DNA of 20,760 nucleotides. Source: Lachnospiraceae bacterium UBA3711. GTDB taxonomy: Bacteria > Bacillota > Clostridia > Lachnospirales > Lachnospiraceae. The stretch covers positions 1 to 20,760 of the forward strand of contig DFHY01000010.1 of NCBI GenBank assembly GCA_002371345.1, written 5' to 3'. Shown here piece by piece: positions 8,090 to 14,993 of this stretch. The position numbers were made by a program, and so were the translations under genes. Under the pieces are notes generated by a model. The model was not told the DNA's origin. It did no database searches and saw nothing but the letters and a program-made list of their open reading frames with translations. Numbering within the stretch: position 1 is the first letter of the stretch; the number at the start of each line of letters is the position of its first letter.

Positions 8090-8132
8090 AAGAATAAAAC
8101 CCGCGTCCCATCTCAAAACGACAGGACACGGG
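8090..8132 (-). terminator. Intrinsic terminator after jag
   Basis: In the minus direction CCCGTGTCC and GGACGCGGG (plus 8124-8132 and 8100-8108) form a 9-bp stem with one G-U pair and a loop of about 15 bases. TTTTATTCTT follows at once. It lies about 60 bases beyond the jag stop and separates the rpmH-to-jag unit from mnmE. Confidence 0.75.
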
Positions 8133-8190
8133 AATCCGCACAATTAAAAGGATACCGAATATATCAGCATTTCCTTAATTATAATAATAC

Positions 8191-9309
8191 TCACTCTCCG
8201 GTTGAATCCGCGCTTCCCGTATCAGGAATCTGAACAGGATCCATATCAGAATTGCCGGAATAGTTGTCATCACCGCGGCGCCTGCTGTAGCCTCTGCGGT
8301 TTCCCCTTCCGGATCTGCGGTATCCTCCGCGATAGCGCTTCTCACCGTACTTGCGGTCAAGCGCCTCCAGATCAGCGTCAGCCCTCAGAGTAACCACCAC
8401 CTTACGGTCAGGCTCCTCGCCTTCACTGTGAGTGGTTACGAAAGGATCATCCTGCAGTGCCGAGTGAATGATGCGCCTCTCATAAGGATTCATCGGCTCG
8501 AGATATACATTCTGACGGGTCTTTCTGACCTTAATGGAAATGTTCTTGGCCAGGTTCTCGAGTGTAGCCTTGCGCCTCTCCCTGTAATTCTCTGTGTCAA
8601 GCTTCACTCTAACGTAAGTCGCGCTTCCCTTATTGACAACAAGGCTTACAAGATACTGAAGAGAATCCAGCGTCTGACCGCGCTTCCCGATCAGTATGCC
8701 CATATCATCGCCGTTCATCTGGATGTTGAGAACTTCACCGTCATAGCTGCTGACAAGCTCTACATCCATTCCCATCGCGCTGTATACATCTCGAAGGAAA
8801 TTCTCAGCCTTATCGATCGCTTCCTGAGGATTCTCAAGAGGCTTGATCTCTCTTTCACGTCTCCCTGAAGCAGGCTTTACCTCAGCAGTCTCCTGCTCGT
8901 TATCTCCCACATCAGGCTCTTCAGTATGAGTTTCTCCGCCCTGAGCCTGTTCAGCCGCTGCATTTGCTGAAGCCGGCTCATCTCCGGATGTATGTGTCTC
9001 CTCAGCATTTTCAGCAGACGGTTCATCTGCTTCTCCGGCCCTGTCATCTTCTTTCCGGGAAGACGCTCTCGCAGCTGCCGCGGCAGCTTCCTCTTCAGCC
9101 TTGATCTTCAGGCGCTCAGCCTCAAAGTCAGCCTCTGTTTTGACTCTGACCTCGATGACGGCATCCTTCTGCCCGATACCGAGAAAACCTTTTGATTCAT
9201 GCTCGATTACCGTATATACGATATTGTCACTGGTAACTCCAAACCTGATGGTCGCGTTGGTAATAGCGTCCTCAACCGTCTTCCCAGTGATCCTGATTAA
9301 TTCACTCAT
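8191..9309 (-). CDS. jag: RNA-binding protein Jag (KhpB/SpoIIIJ-associated)
   Basis: A cytoplasmic RNA-binding protein (KhpB, partner of KhpA where studied) encoded next to the YidC insertase. The Jag N-terminal domain spans about residues 1-55, with GFLGIGQKDA (41-50). An acidic, Ala/Glu-rich, presumably disordered linker runs from about 60 to 165. A type II KH domain carries GILIGKRGQTLDSL (204-217), and an R3H domain with NPYERRIIHSAL lies at about 245-310. The tail is unusual: residues 325-346 are rich in Arg, Gly and Tyr (RYRGGYRR, RGNRRGYSRRR), followed by an acidic, serine-rich end. At 372 residues it far exceeds the roughly 208 of the B. subtilis protein. GGAGG stands 9 bases before the ATG, and yidC ends 24 bases upstream. 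Confidence 0.95.
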   Translation of the reverse strand: MSELIRITGKTVEDAITNATIRFGVTSDNIVYTVIEHESKGFLGIGQKDAVIEVRVKTEADFEAERLKIKAEEEAAAAAARASSRKEDDRAGEADEPSAENAEETHTSGDEPASANAAAEQAQGGETHTEEPDVGDNEQETAEVKPASGRREREIKPLENPQEAIDKAENFLRDVYSAMGMDVELVSSYDGEVLNIQMNGDDMGILIGKRGQTLDSLQYLVSLVVNKGSATYVRVKLDTENYRERRKATLENLAKNISIKVRKTRQNVYLEPMNPYERRIIHSALQDDPFVTTHSEGEEPDRKVVVTLRADADLEALDRKYGEKRYRGGYRRSGRGNRRGYSRRRGDDNYSGNSDMDPVQIPDTGSADSTGE

Positions 9310-9333
9310 AGGTTGTTTTCCTCCACGCTCATC

Positions 9334-10581
9334 TTACTTCTTGCGGTGTTTTTCATTGTATTCCGCGACCATATTCGCCTTCTCCGCCAAAGATCCCGGA
9401 CGTACATTATCCTTCTTTGTAACCGCGCTCTCATCGAGTCCTGTCGCTGCTTTCTGCATCTTCTTCGCGCGGCTCTGGACTGTCTCAACTTTCTTGGTAT
9501 TGATCGCAGCGTTCTGAGCTATCTGGGCGCCTGTAACTCCGCCCTTCTTTTCCATCTTCTTCTTGCGCTTCTCCAGATTCTTTCGGAGAATCTCTTCCAT
9601 ATCCTGCTTCTCCAGGCTCTTATTGATAGCGATAGTCTGAACCATACGGACAACAGCCGACATGATCCAGTAGATGCCCATACCGACAGGAAGCGTCAGA
9701 CAGAAGAAAGCTGACATCAGCGGCATGACATTGTTCATAACCTTCATCGTGCCGGCCATCTGATCAGATCCCTCAGCCTGAGTATTGCCGGCCATGGAGA
9801 CCTTGACCGAAATCCACTGGGTCAGGGCAGCAAGAACCGGAACAAGAATCGCGCCGATCACAAACCACATTGACGCATGATCCTTAATATAGTTCATAGG
9901 CGTGTTCGCGATATTGAGACCAAGGAAATTATTCATTATTCCTATTTTCTTCTCGGTCGTCGATATAACGCCTGACAGATCCGGGAACTTCTGCGCAAGC
10001 TCTGTCCAGTTCGCCGGACGGAATTTGTACAGTGTGTCAATAATGGTATCTGTCGTATATGATTTAGATATAGTCGTCGCCTGAATGGAAGAGGCAATTC
10101 CTTTAAGATATTCCTCAGCCCCCCCTGTCTTCAGCAGGGCGGACGCCAGATCGGTAAAGACATCCTTGACCTGTCCGACGTAAGCCGGAACATTCATAAT
10201 TACGCGGTACAGCGGAAACAGGATCAGCATCTGGATCGCCAGCTGTACACATGAACCTGCAGGATTGACTCCGTATTTCGCGTATACCTGCTGAGTCTCC
10301 TCATTCATGCGCTGCATCGACGCCTGGTCTTTTTTATTCTTGTACTTTTCGCGGATAGCATTGAGCTCCGGATTCATAAGCGGCGTCATGCGCGAGAACT
10401 TCTGCTGGCGGTAGGTCAGCGGAAACATGATCATGTAGATGACGATCGTAAAGAGAATGATCGCCAGGCCGATATTCGGAATATTCAGAGCGACAAGGAT
10501 CGCGAAGATTCCTGTCATGACAAATCCGAGCACCGTTGCGATCGGTCCGAGAATACCGCCGCTCTTGGTAAGTAAACTCAT
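9334..10581 (-). CDS. yidC: Membrane protein insertase YidC (Oxa1 family)
   Basis: This protein inserts and folds membrane proteins, alone or with the Sec translocon. It is 415 residues from the chosen start, with hydrophobic spans near the N-terminus (two close together, about 10-30 and 35-55), a charged cytoplasmic hairpin (about 60-105), a span at CVQLAIQMLILFPLY, and two or three more spans before a long lysine-rich C-terminal tail that could contact the ribosome. A loop of about 100 residues separates the middle spans. No lipoprotein signal is seen, unlike many Bacillus homologues. The longest frame starts at 10629 without a ribosome-binding site; the ATG at 10579-10581 has GAGGA 8 bases upstream. 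It lies downstream of yidD and upstream of jag. Confidence 0.95.
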   Translation of the reverse strand: MSLLTKSGGILGPIATVLGFVMTGIFAILVALNIPNIGLAIILFTIVIYMIMFPLTYRQQKFSRMTPLMNPELNAIREKYKNKKDQASMQRMNEETQQVYAKYGVNPAGSCVQLAIQMLILFPLYRVIMNVPAYVGQVKDVFTDLASALLKTGGAEEYLKGIASSIQATTISKSYTTDTIIDTLYKFRPANWTELAQKFPDLSGVISTTEKKIGIMNNFLGLNIANTPMNYIKDHASMWFVIGAILVPVLAALTQWISVKVSMAGNTQAEGSDQMAGTMKVMNNVMPLMSAFFCLTLPVGMGIYWIMSAVVRMVQTIAINKSLEKQDMEEILRKNLEKRKKKMEKKGGVTGAQIAQNAAINTKKVETVQSRAKKMQKAATGLDESAVTKKDNVRPGSLAEKANMVAEYNEKHRKK

Positions 10582-10663
10582 TTTGTATTTCCTCGTTAAG
10601 GTTGTCTGTGATATATCGTCCCAGGCCAATAATGATAATACTGAAATGATACATCAATAATCG

Positions 10664-10873
10664 TTATGGAACCGGATCGTATCCCCCGTGTGAGAAGGGA
10701 TTGCATCTTAAAATGCGCCATCCGGCAAGTAAGCCTCCCTTAAAAGCCCCGTGTTTTTCGACGGCCTGCAGGGCATAATTGCTGCAGGTAGGATAGTAGG
10801 GGCATCGGGTGGTCTTCAGCGGAGAAAGATATCTCTGATATTTACGGATCGACCAAAGCATGATCTTCTTCAC
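10664..10873 (-). CDS. yidD: Membrane protein insertion efficiency factor YidD
   Basis: A small membrane-associated protein that aids YidC-dependent insertion. The hallmark CPYYPTCSNYALQAVEKHGA is present with both cysteines, after a short amphipathic N-terminal helix, and the protein ends in NPFSHGGYDPVP. I chose the GTG at 10871-10873 (69 residues, starting MKKIMLWSIRKYQ): a GGGGG run lies 6 bases upstream, and family members usually begin with such a short basic leader. Alternatives are ATG at 10894, which adds seven residues, and ATG at 10861, which removes four. The gene overlaps the end of rnpA by 32 bases in another frame, which suggests translational coupling. Confidence 0.93.
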   Translation of the reverse strand: MKKIMLWSIRKYQRYLSPLKTTRCPYYPTCSNYALQAVEKHGAFKGGLLAGWRILRCNPFSHGGYDPVP

Positions 10874-11234
10874 GTCTTTCCCCCTTCTCCGCATTGTTAT
10901 CTGTAATCTCTGCTCTTTTCCCTAGGGCGAGCAGCGCGCGCTCAACAGTAAAGAAATCACTTTCTTTCGCGCCCGGCCTGACCAGCACTATAAGATCAAG
11001 CCCTCTGTCGAATTCCAATTCGTGAAGTCTGTAGCTTTCCCTGACAAGTCTTGTCAAATGATGGCGGACTACGCTGTTGCCGACCTTCTTGCTGACCGAT
11101 ATGCCAACACGGTTTGTATCAGCACCCTTTCTTCTGAGTACATACAGAACCAGTGTACGGTTAGCGTAGGACTTTCCCTTCTGATAGACGATTGAGAAAT
11201 CCCCGGTCTTCTTTAAACTCTCTGAATATTTCAT
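10842..11234 (-). CDS. rnpA: Ribonuclease P protein component
   Basis: The protein subunit of RNase P, which helps the catalytic RNA mature tRNA 5' ends. It starts MKYSESLKKTGDFSIVYQKG, as in clostridial homologues, and carries the conserved basic helix KKVGNSVVRHHLTRLVRESYR (about residues 49-69), the RNR-type motif. Family members usually read RNRIKR where this one has RHHLTR, a mild departure. It is 130 residues long with a charged C-terminal tail that overlaps yidD. AGGAT lies about 6 bases before the ATG. It follows rpmH with a hairpin between them. Confidence 0.97.
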   Translation of the reverse strand: MKYSESLKKTGDFSIVYQKGKSYANRTLVLYVLRRKGADTNRVGISVSKKVGNSVVRHHLTRLVRESYRLHELEFDRGLDLIVLVRPGAKESDFFTVERALLALGKRAEITDNNAEKGERREEDHALVDP

Positions 11235-11248
11235 AAATATCCTGACGT

Positions 11249-11283
11249 GAAAAGAGAGTTTCGAACGTTGTCTCGAAACTCTC
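11249..11283 (-). terminator. Attenuator-like hairpin between rpmH and rnpA
   Basis: GAGAGTTTCGA and TCGAAACTCTC (plus 11273-11283 and 11254-11264) form a perfect 11-bp stem with an 8-base loop, followed in the minus direction by TTTTC. The T run is short, so partial termination or an RNA-processing stem is more likely than a full stop. This would give much L34 and little RNase P protein from one promoter. Confidence 0.6.
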
Positions 11284-11294
11284 CCTAACCTTCC

Positions 11295-11429
11295 TTACGC
11301 GGAAAGAACTTTTCTTCCCTTGGCTCTTCTGGCCCGGAGAACCTTCCTGCCGCCCTTTGTACTCATCCTGCTGCGGAAGCCATGGACTTTCGATCTCTGC
11401 CTCTTCTTCGGCTGAAACGTCATCTTCAT
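11295..11429 (-). CDS. rpmH: Large ribosomal subunit protein bL34
   Basis: A 44-residue, strongly basic ribosomal protein. It begins MKMTFQPKKRQRSKVHGF and contains the family core RMSTKGGRKVLRARRAKGR before ending in VLSA. An L34 gene directly upstream of rnpA and divergent from dnaA is a nearly universal bacterial arrangement. GGGGGTG lies about 8 bases before the ATG at 11427-11429; Met3 is also possible but further from that site. A 91-codon frame that overlaps it in another register is not a gene. Confidence 0.98.
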   Translation of the reverse strand: MKMTFQPKKRQRSKVHGFRSRMSTKGGRKVLRARRAKGRKVLSA

Positions 11430-11514
11430 CAGTCAAACACCCCCTTCGCTCCCAGATCTCTATCTCTCATGGGTTTCTATAATCCCGCCATTATTTCGAG
11501 AAAACATCGTTACA

Positions 11515-11543
11515 ATTATATGCAGAAGAGTGGAGGCAGTCAA
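11515..11543 (-). promoter_or_regulatory. Promoter of the rpmH-rnpA-yidD-yidC-jag unit
   Basis: In the minus direction TTGACT (plus 11538-11543) and TATAAT (plus 11515-11520) are 17 bases apart, a near-perfect housekeeping promoter. Transcription would start near 11508, giving a leader of about 80 bases. The -35 lies about 20 bases from the first DnaA box, so DnaA binding could influence it. Confidence 0.85.
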
Positions 11544-11562
11544 GCCGGAACCTAATCAAAAC

Positions 11563-11692
11563 TTGTCCACAATTTTTTCCACTTTTTATCGAAAAAAAGG
11601 GGATAAGTATGTTGATAAGTATATTGTATATGTGGATAATCCTGAAAAATAGTCTTAATCAACGCTCATATCATGTTTATATTTTATCCACA
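11563..11692. other. oriC: Replication origin, dnaA-upstream DnaA-box cluster
   Basis: Two perfect DnaA boxes stand here: TGTGGATAA (11631-11639, minus sense) and TTATCCACA (11684-11692, plus). One-mismatch boxes are TTGTCCACA (11563-11571) and TGTTGATAA (11610-11618, minus sense); AGGGGATAA (11598-11606) is weaker. GATAAGTAT is repeated directly at 11602-11610 and 11614-11622, 12 bp apart. The stretch is AT-rich and lies between rpmH and dnaA, where bacterial origins commonly lie. This would correspond to the upstream lobe of a B. subtilis-type bipartite origin. Confidence 0.88.
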
Positions 11693-11710
11693 GGCCTGTT
11701 TTTGGCGCAA

Positions 11711-11739
11711 TTGAAAAATAGCCAGTTTTATCATATTAT
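11711..11739 (+). promoter_or_regulatory. Promoter of dnaA
   Basis: TTGAAA (11711-11716) and TATTAT (11734-11739) are 17 bases apart, each one base off consensus. Transcription would start near 11746 and leave a leader of about 145 bases. A perfect DnaA box ends 18 bases before the -35, which fits autoregulation by DnaA as known in other bacteria. Confidence 0.7.
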
Positions 11740-11776
11740 TAACTCTGATTCGGTCATTTTGACGACATGAATACAG

Positions 11777-11818
11777 CCGGACAGCGAAGCAGCACAACTG
11801 CAGCGCTTCGCTGTCCGG
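11777..11818 (+). repeat. Perfect 14-bp hairpin in the dnaA leader
   Basis: CCGGACAGCGAAGC (11777-11790) and GCTTCGCTGTCCGG (11805-11818) pair without mismatch around a 14-base loop. The loop can itself form a small GCA/TGC stem. No T run follows, so it is not a standard terminator. It lies between the dnaA promoter and start codon. Confidence 0.85.
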
Positions 11819-11835
11819 ATTGCATACCGGGAATG

Positions 11836-11847
11836 CTCTGATCAGAG
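11836..11847. repeat. 12-bp palindrome in the dnaA leader
   Basis: CTCTGATCAGAG is a perfect palindrome 45 bases before the dnaA start. Its form suits an operator for a dimeric regulator, but I cannot assign a protein to it, and chance is possible. Confidence 0.35.
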
Positions 11848-11891
11848 TCGGAGCTTCCTTATATATATGGAACAGGAGTGTCAGAACAGAT

Positions 11892-13277
11892 ATGTCGGAA
11901 ATCAGCGCGGAAACATGGAATGATATACTTCAGAGTGTCAAAACGGAATTTGATGTCACGGATGTCGCCTTCCGAACCTGGCTTCAGCCTCTTAAGGTTC
12001 ATGATGTAAGAGACAATACGGTCGTGATCCTCGTCACCACAGGTCAGATGGGGATTGATTATATATCAAAGAAATATCTGTTTCCGCTGAAGGTCGCGGT
12101 TGCGGAGAATACAGGTACTGAATATGAAATAGGGTTCATTCTCCCTGAGGAGGCGAAGGAAGAAGAACTCCGCAACACCAACAAGGCGCATGTCGAGATT
12201 CCCGGAACAGATGCCAGGTTCAATATGACATTGCTCGAAGCCGGCCTGAACCCGAAGTATACATTCGAGACATTTGTCGTCGGTTCAAACAATAAGTTTG
12301 CCCACTCGGCAGCAGTAGCTGTCGCCGAGTCACCTGGCAGGATGTACAACCCTCTGTTCATATACGGCGGGCCCGGACTCGGCAAGACACATCTTATGAA
12401 CGCGATCGCCGCACATATCATGACTACCCAGCCTGAGAAGTCCGTGTGCTATGTATCGTCGGAGACATTTACGAACCAGCTGATCGACGCCCTCAGGAAC
12501 TCAAACAATATCTCGCTGATCAATTCGTTCCGGCACCGCTACCGCAATATTGATGTGCTGCTGATCGATGATATACAGTTTATAATAGGAAAGGAATCTA
12601 CTCAGGAGGAATTCTTCCATACCTTCAATGACCTTATCGGCCGTGAGAAGCAGATCATCATATCGTCTGACCGCCCGCCGAAGGAGTTCGACACGTTGGA
12701 CGAGCGTCTGAAGACGAGATTTGCTTCGGGACTTCTGGCCGATATACAGATGCCCGATTACGAAACCAGGATGGCGATCCTGCAGAAGAAGGCGGAGGCT
12801 GAACACTATGTTATCAGCAATGAGGTTCTGCAGTACATAGCCGCGAATATCCGCTCCAATATCCGTGAACTTGAGGGCGCGCTGACCAAGCTGATCGCTC
12901 TCAGCCGTGTCGAGAACAGCGAGATAACCCTCGAGCTTGCCGAAGACGCATTGAAGGAGTTCATTTCCCCGAATATGAAGAGGGAGATCACCGCGGATCT
13001 GATCATCAATACAGTGGCGGAGCATTTTAATATCTCTGTAAATGACATCAAGGGATCAAAGAGAAATTCCGAGATCGTCCAGCCCAGACATATCGCCATG
13101 TATCTGATCCGCAATATGACCAACATATCCCTCAATTCTATCGGAGACGTAATAGGGAAGCGTGATCACACCACAATCATGCATGGAATAGAAAAGATTG
13201 ACAATGACATAAAACAATACGAAGATATCCGAAGAACCGTAGATGTGCTGAAAAAGAAAATCAATCCGTCAGACTGA
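11892..13277 (+). CDS. dnaA: Chromosomal replication initiator protein DnaA
   Basis: An AAA+ ATPase that binds DnaA boxes, opens the origin and loads the helicase. Domain I (about 1-82) begins with an initiator helix pattern (WNDILQSVKTEF), followed by a short linker. Domain III has GGPGLGKTH (Walker A, 159-167) and LLIDDIQF (Walker B, 223-230). Domain IV ends with the DNA-binding signature RDHTTIMHG (424-432). The length is 461 residues, typical of the order. A longer frame from 11820 adds 24 residues unlike the family. The chosen ATG has AGGAG 13 bases upstream, unusually far. The leader carries a strong hairpin. dnaN follows after 325 bases that hold more origin elements. Confidence 0.98.
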   Translation: MSEISAETWNDILQSVKTEFDVTDVAFRTWLQPLKVHDVRDNTVVILVTTGQMGIDYISKKYLFPLKVAVAENTGTEYEIGFILPEEAKEEELRNTNKAHVEIPGTDARFNMTLLEAGLNPKYTFETFVVGSNNKFAHSAAVAVAESPGRMYNPLFIYGGPGLGKTHLMNAIAAHIMTTQPEKSVCYVSSETFTNQLIDALRNSNNISLINSFRHRYRNIDVLLIDDIQFIIGKESTQEEFFHTFNDLIGREKQIIISSDRPPKEFDTLDERLKTRFASGLLADIQMPDYETRMAILQKKAEAEHYVISNEVLQYIAANIRSNIRELEGALTKLIALSRVENSEITLELAEDALKEFISPNMKREITADLIINTVAEHFNISVNDIKGSKRNSEIVQPRHIAMYLIRNMTNISLNSIGDVIGKRDHTTIMHGIEKIDNDIKQYEDIRRTVDVLKKKINPSD

Positions 13278-13288
13278 TATCCTGCGCC

Positions 13289-13565
13289 TTGTCCACTTGA
13301 TTTTCCACTTTTCCACAGTTTAAACATGTGAATTCGCGTGGATATGGACGGTATGCGTGGAAGCCTGGACGGAACCATGACAGGCATACGGATAAACCCC
13401 GAAAAAGGGCATGTGGACAGAAACGGAGTTTTCCTGTCTGAACAACACCGGATCTCAACTGTTTTTCCAGACGCTGATCCCGGTAAAAACAAGGGCTGGG
13501 CCGGACTTTCCACCAATCCACATCCCTTAATATTAATAATAAGAATTTATATTTTATTTATTTGG
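13289..13565. other. oriC: dnaA-dnaN intergenic origin lobe with AT-rich unwinding candidate
   Basis: The gap of 325 bases holds clustered degenerate DnaA boxes: TTGTCCACT (13289-13297), TTTTCCACT (13301-13309), TTTTCCACA (13309-13317, one mismatch), TGTGGACAG (13412-13420, minus sense) and CAATCCACA (13514-13522). After the last box come a short C run and an almost pure AT tract (13526-13563), which starts with TAA-like triplets resembling the DnaA-trio described in B. subtilis. This is the expected place for a DNA-unwinding element. No perfect 9-mer box is present, so the lobe rests on clustering and position. Confidence 0.7.
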
Positions 13566-13602
13566 CAGGCAAGCTGGTTTTTTGAAAAGAGGCTGAACAA
13601 TT

Positions 13603-14703
13603 ATGAAGATCACTGCATCGAAACAGGAACTGATGAAGTCGCTCGGAATCGTCATGAGAGCCGTTCCGTCGAGAACCACCATGAATATCCTCTACTGTAT
13701 TCTCGTGGACGCGACGGTGGATACGATACATTTCACCGCCAACGATATGGAGCTTGGCATAGAGACTGCCGTGAACGGTTCTATTCAGGAGAGAGGATCG
13801 ATATGTCTTGACGCCAAGATCTTCTCGGAGATTATCAGGAAGATGCCTGACGACGATGTCACTATCGAGACCGGAAATGATTTCCAGACCATGATTTCAT
13901 GTGAGAAGTCTGTTTTCCGTATTGTCGGGAAGGATACGACAGAGTTCAGTCCGCTGCCTTCGATCGACAGAAAGGAACCGGTTATCCTGACGCAGTTCCA
14001 GCTGAGGGAGATGATACGTCAGACGATATTCTCCATCTCACCGAATGACGCGAATAAGATCCTGACAGGCGAGTATATGCAGATACGGGATAACGAGATC
14101 CGTCTGGTCGGTCTTGACGGCCACAGGATCGCGATCCGCAGAGTTCTTATGGACAAGGCATATGAAAACCGTGAGGTGATTATCCCCGGCAAGACCATGA
14201 ATGAGATAGGCAAGATCCTTACCGGAGAGATGGATGACGAGGTAAAGCTGTTCTTCACAAAGAATCATATGCTGTTTGAGATGGAACAGACGACAGTGGT
14301 ATCGCGCCTGATAGACGGAGTATACTTCCGTGTTGATCAGATGCTGTCAAATGATTTCGAGACGAAGATCAGTGTCAGGAAGAACGCTATCTCAAGCGCG
14401 GTCGACCGCGCGCTGCTCTTTACGAGCGAGGCCGACAAGCGCCCGCTGGTCCTGACTATCGAAAAGGACAGCATGAATCTTAGGATCGCATCTCCGGTGG
14501 GATCTATGTCTGATGATGTGGATATCGATATGGAGGGGAAGGAGCTGAAGATCGGCTTCAATCCAAAGTTCATCCTTGACGCGCTTCGTGTCATTGATGA
14601 CGAGGATATCCTGATCTATTTCCTGAATTCAAAGGCTCCGTGTTTCATCCGCGATGAGGAGCAGTCTTATATCTACATGGTGCTGCCGGTGAATTTTGTG
14701 TAG
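13603..14703 (+). CDS. dnaN: DNA polymerase III subunit beta (sliding clamp)
   Basis: The ring-shaped clamp that tethers the replicative polymerase and other DNA enzymes to DNA. The 366-residue length fits three repeated clamp domains. Recognisable blocks include LGIVMRAVPSRTTMNIL near the N-terminus, LVGLDGHRIAIRR in the middle domain, and the C-terminal EEQSYIYMVLPVNFV, matching the family's YVIMPM-type end that forms the partner-binding pocket. AGAGG lies 10 bases before the ATG, and Met13 is a less likely start. It follows dnaA, as in most bacteria. Confidence 0.98.
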   Translation: MKITASKQELMKSLGIVMRAVPSRTTMNILYCILVDATVDTIHFTANDMELGIETAVNGSIQERGSICLDAKIFSEIIRKMPDDDVTIETGNDFQTMISCEKSVFRIVGKDTTEFSPLPSIDRKEPVILTQFQLREMIRQTIFSISPNDANKILTGEYMQIRDNEIRLVGLDGHRIAIRRVLMDKAYENREVIIPGKTMNEIGKILTGEMDDEVKLFFTKNHMLFEMEQTTVVSRLIDGVYFRVDQMLSNDFETKISVRKNAISSAVDRALLFTSEADKRPLVLTIEKDSMNLRIASPVGSMSDDVDIDMEGKELKIGFNPKFILDALRVIDDEDILIYFLNSKAPCFIRDEEQSYIYMVLPVNFV

Positions 14704-14708
14704 ATGAT

Positions 14709-14736
14709 TTGCCAGGCGGTCAATCAATTGTAAAAT
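14709..14736 (+). promoter_or_regulatory. Candidate promoter of yaaA-recF
   Basis: TTGCCA (14709-14714) and TAAAAT (14731-14736), each one base off consensus, are 16 bases apart just after the dnaN stop. The start would fall near 14743, leaving a short leader. Readthrough from dnaN is equally possible. Confidence 0.45.
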
Positions 14737-14771
14737 GCTGAGAATGCAGCTGTAGTGTGAGGAGTATGAGT

Positions 14772-14993
14772 ATGTCAGATTTTACACTTCGGAGCGGTGA
14801 GGAATTCATCAAGCTCGGTCAGCTCCTGAAAGCGATGAGGCTCGTGGATGAGGGATCAGACGCGAAGTTTGTGATAGCGGACGGGCAGGTCAAGGTTAAC
14901 GGAGAGGTATGCACGATGCGCGGCAAGAAGATACACGACTCTGAGACGGTCGAATACAATGGTGAAGTGATACATGTACATCAAAGAGCTTAG
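14772..14993 (+). CDS. yaaA: S4 domain RNA-binding protein YaaA
   Basis: A 73-residue protein with a single S4 RNA-binding fold: EEFIKLGQLLKAMRLVDEGSDAKFVIADGQVKVNG matches the L-x-G-Q-(L/F)-LK start and the VKVNG turn. Its exact role is not settled; the name comes from the B. subtilis gene in the same position between dnaN and recF. The longest frame starts with GTG at 14757 and a second ATG at 14766, but AGGAG (14760-14764) is correctly placed, 7 bases away, only for the ATG at 14772-14774. Its end overlaps recF by 20 bases in another frame, which points to coupled translation. Confidence 0.92.
   Translation: MSDFTLRSGEEFIKLGQLLKAMRLVDEGSDAKFVIADGQVKVNGEVCTMRGKKIHDSETVEYNGEVIHVHQRA

Noticed and set aside
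7968..8111. A 47-codon minus-strand frame just before mnmE as a real gene
   Set aside because: No ribosome-binding site before any start, overlap with the terminator stem, and open frames of this size occur by chance. It is kept only as a question about the leader.
11161..11436. A 91-codon minus-strand frame covering rpmH and the start of rnpA
   Set aside because: The rpmH frame inside it encodes a textbook 44-residue L34. The other frame gives a low-complexity product without family features and exists only because of rpmH codon bias.
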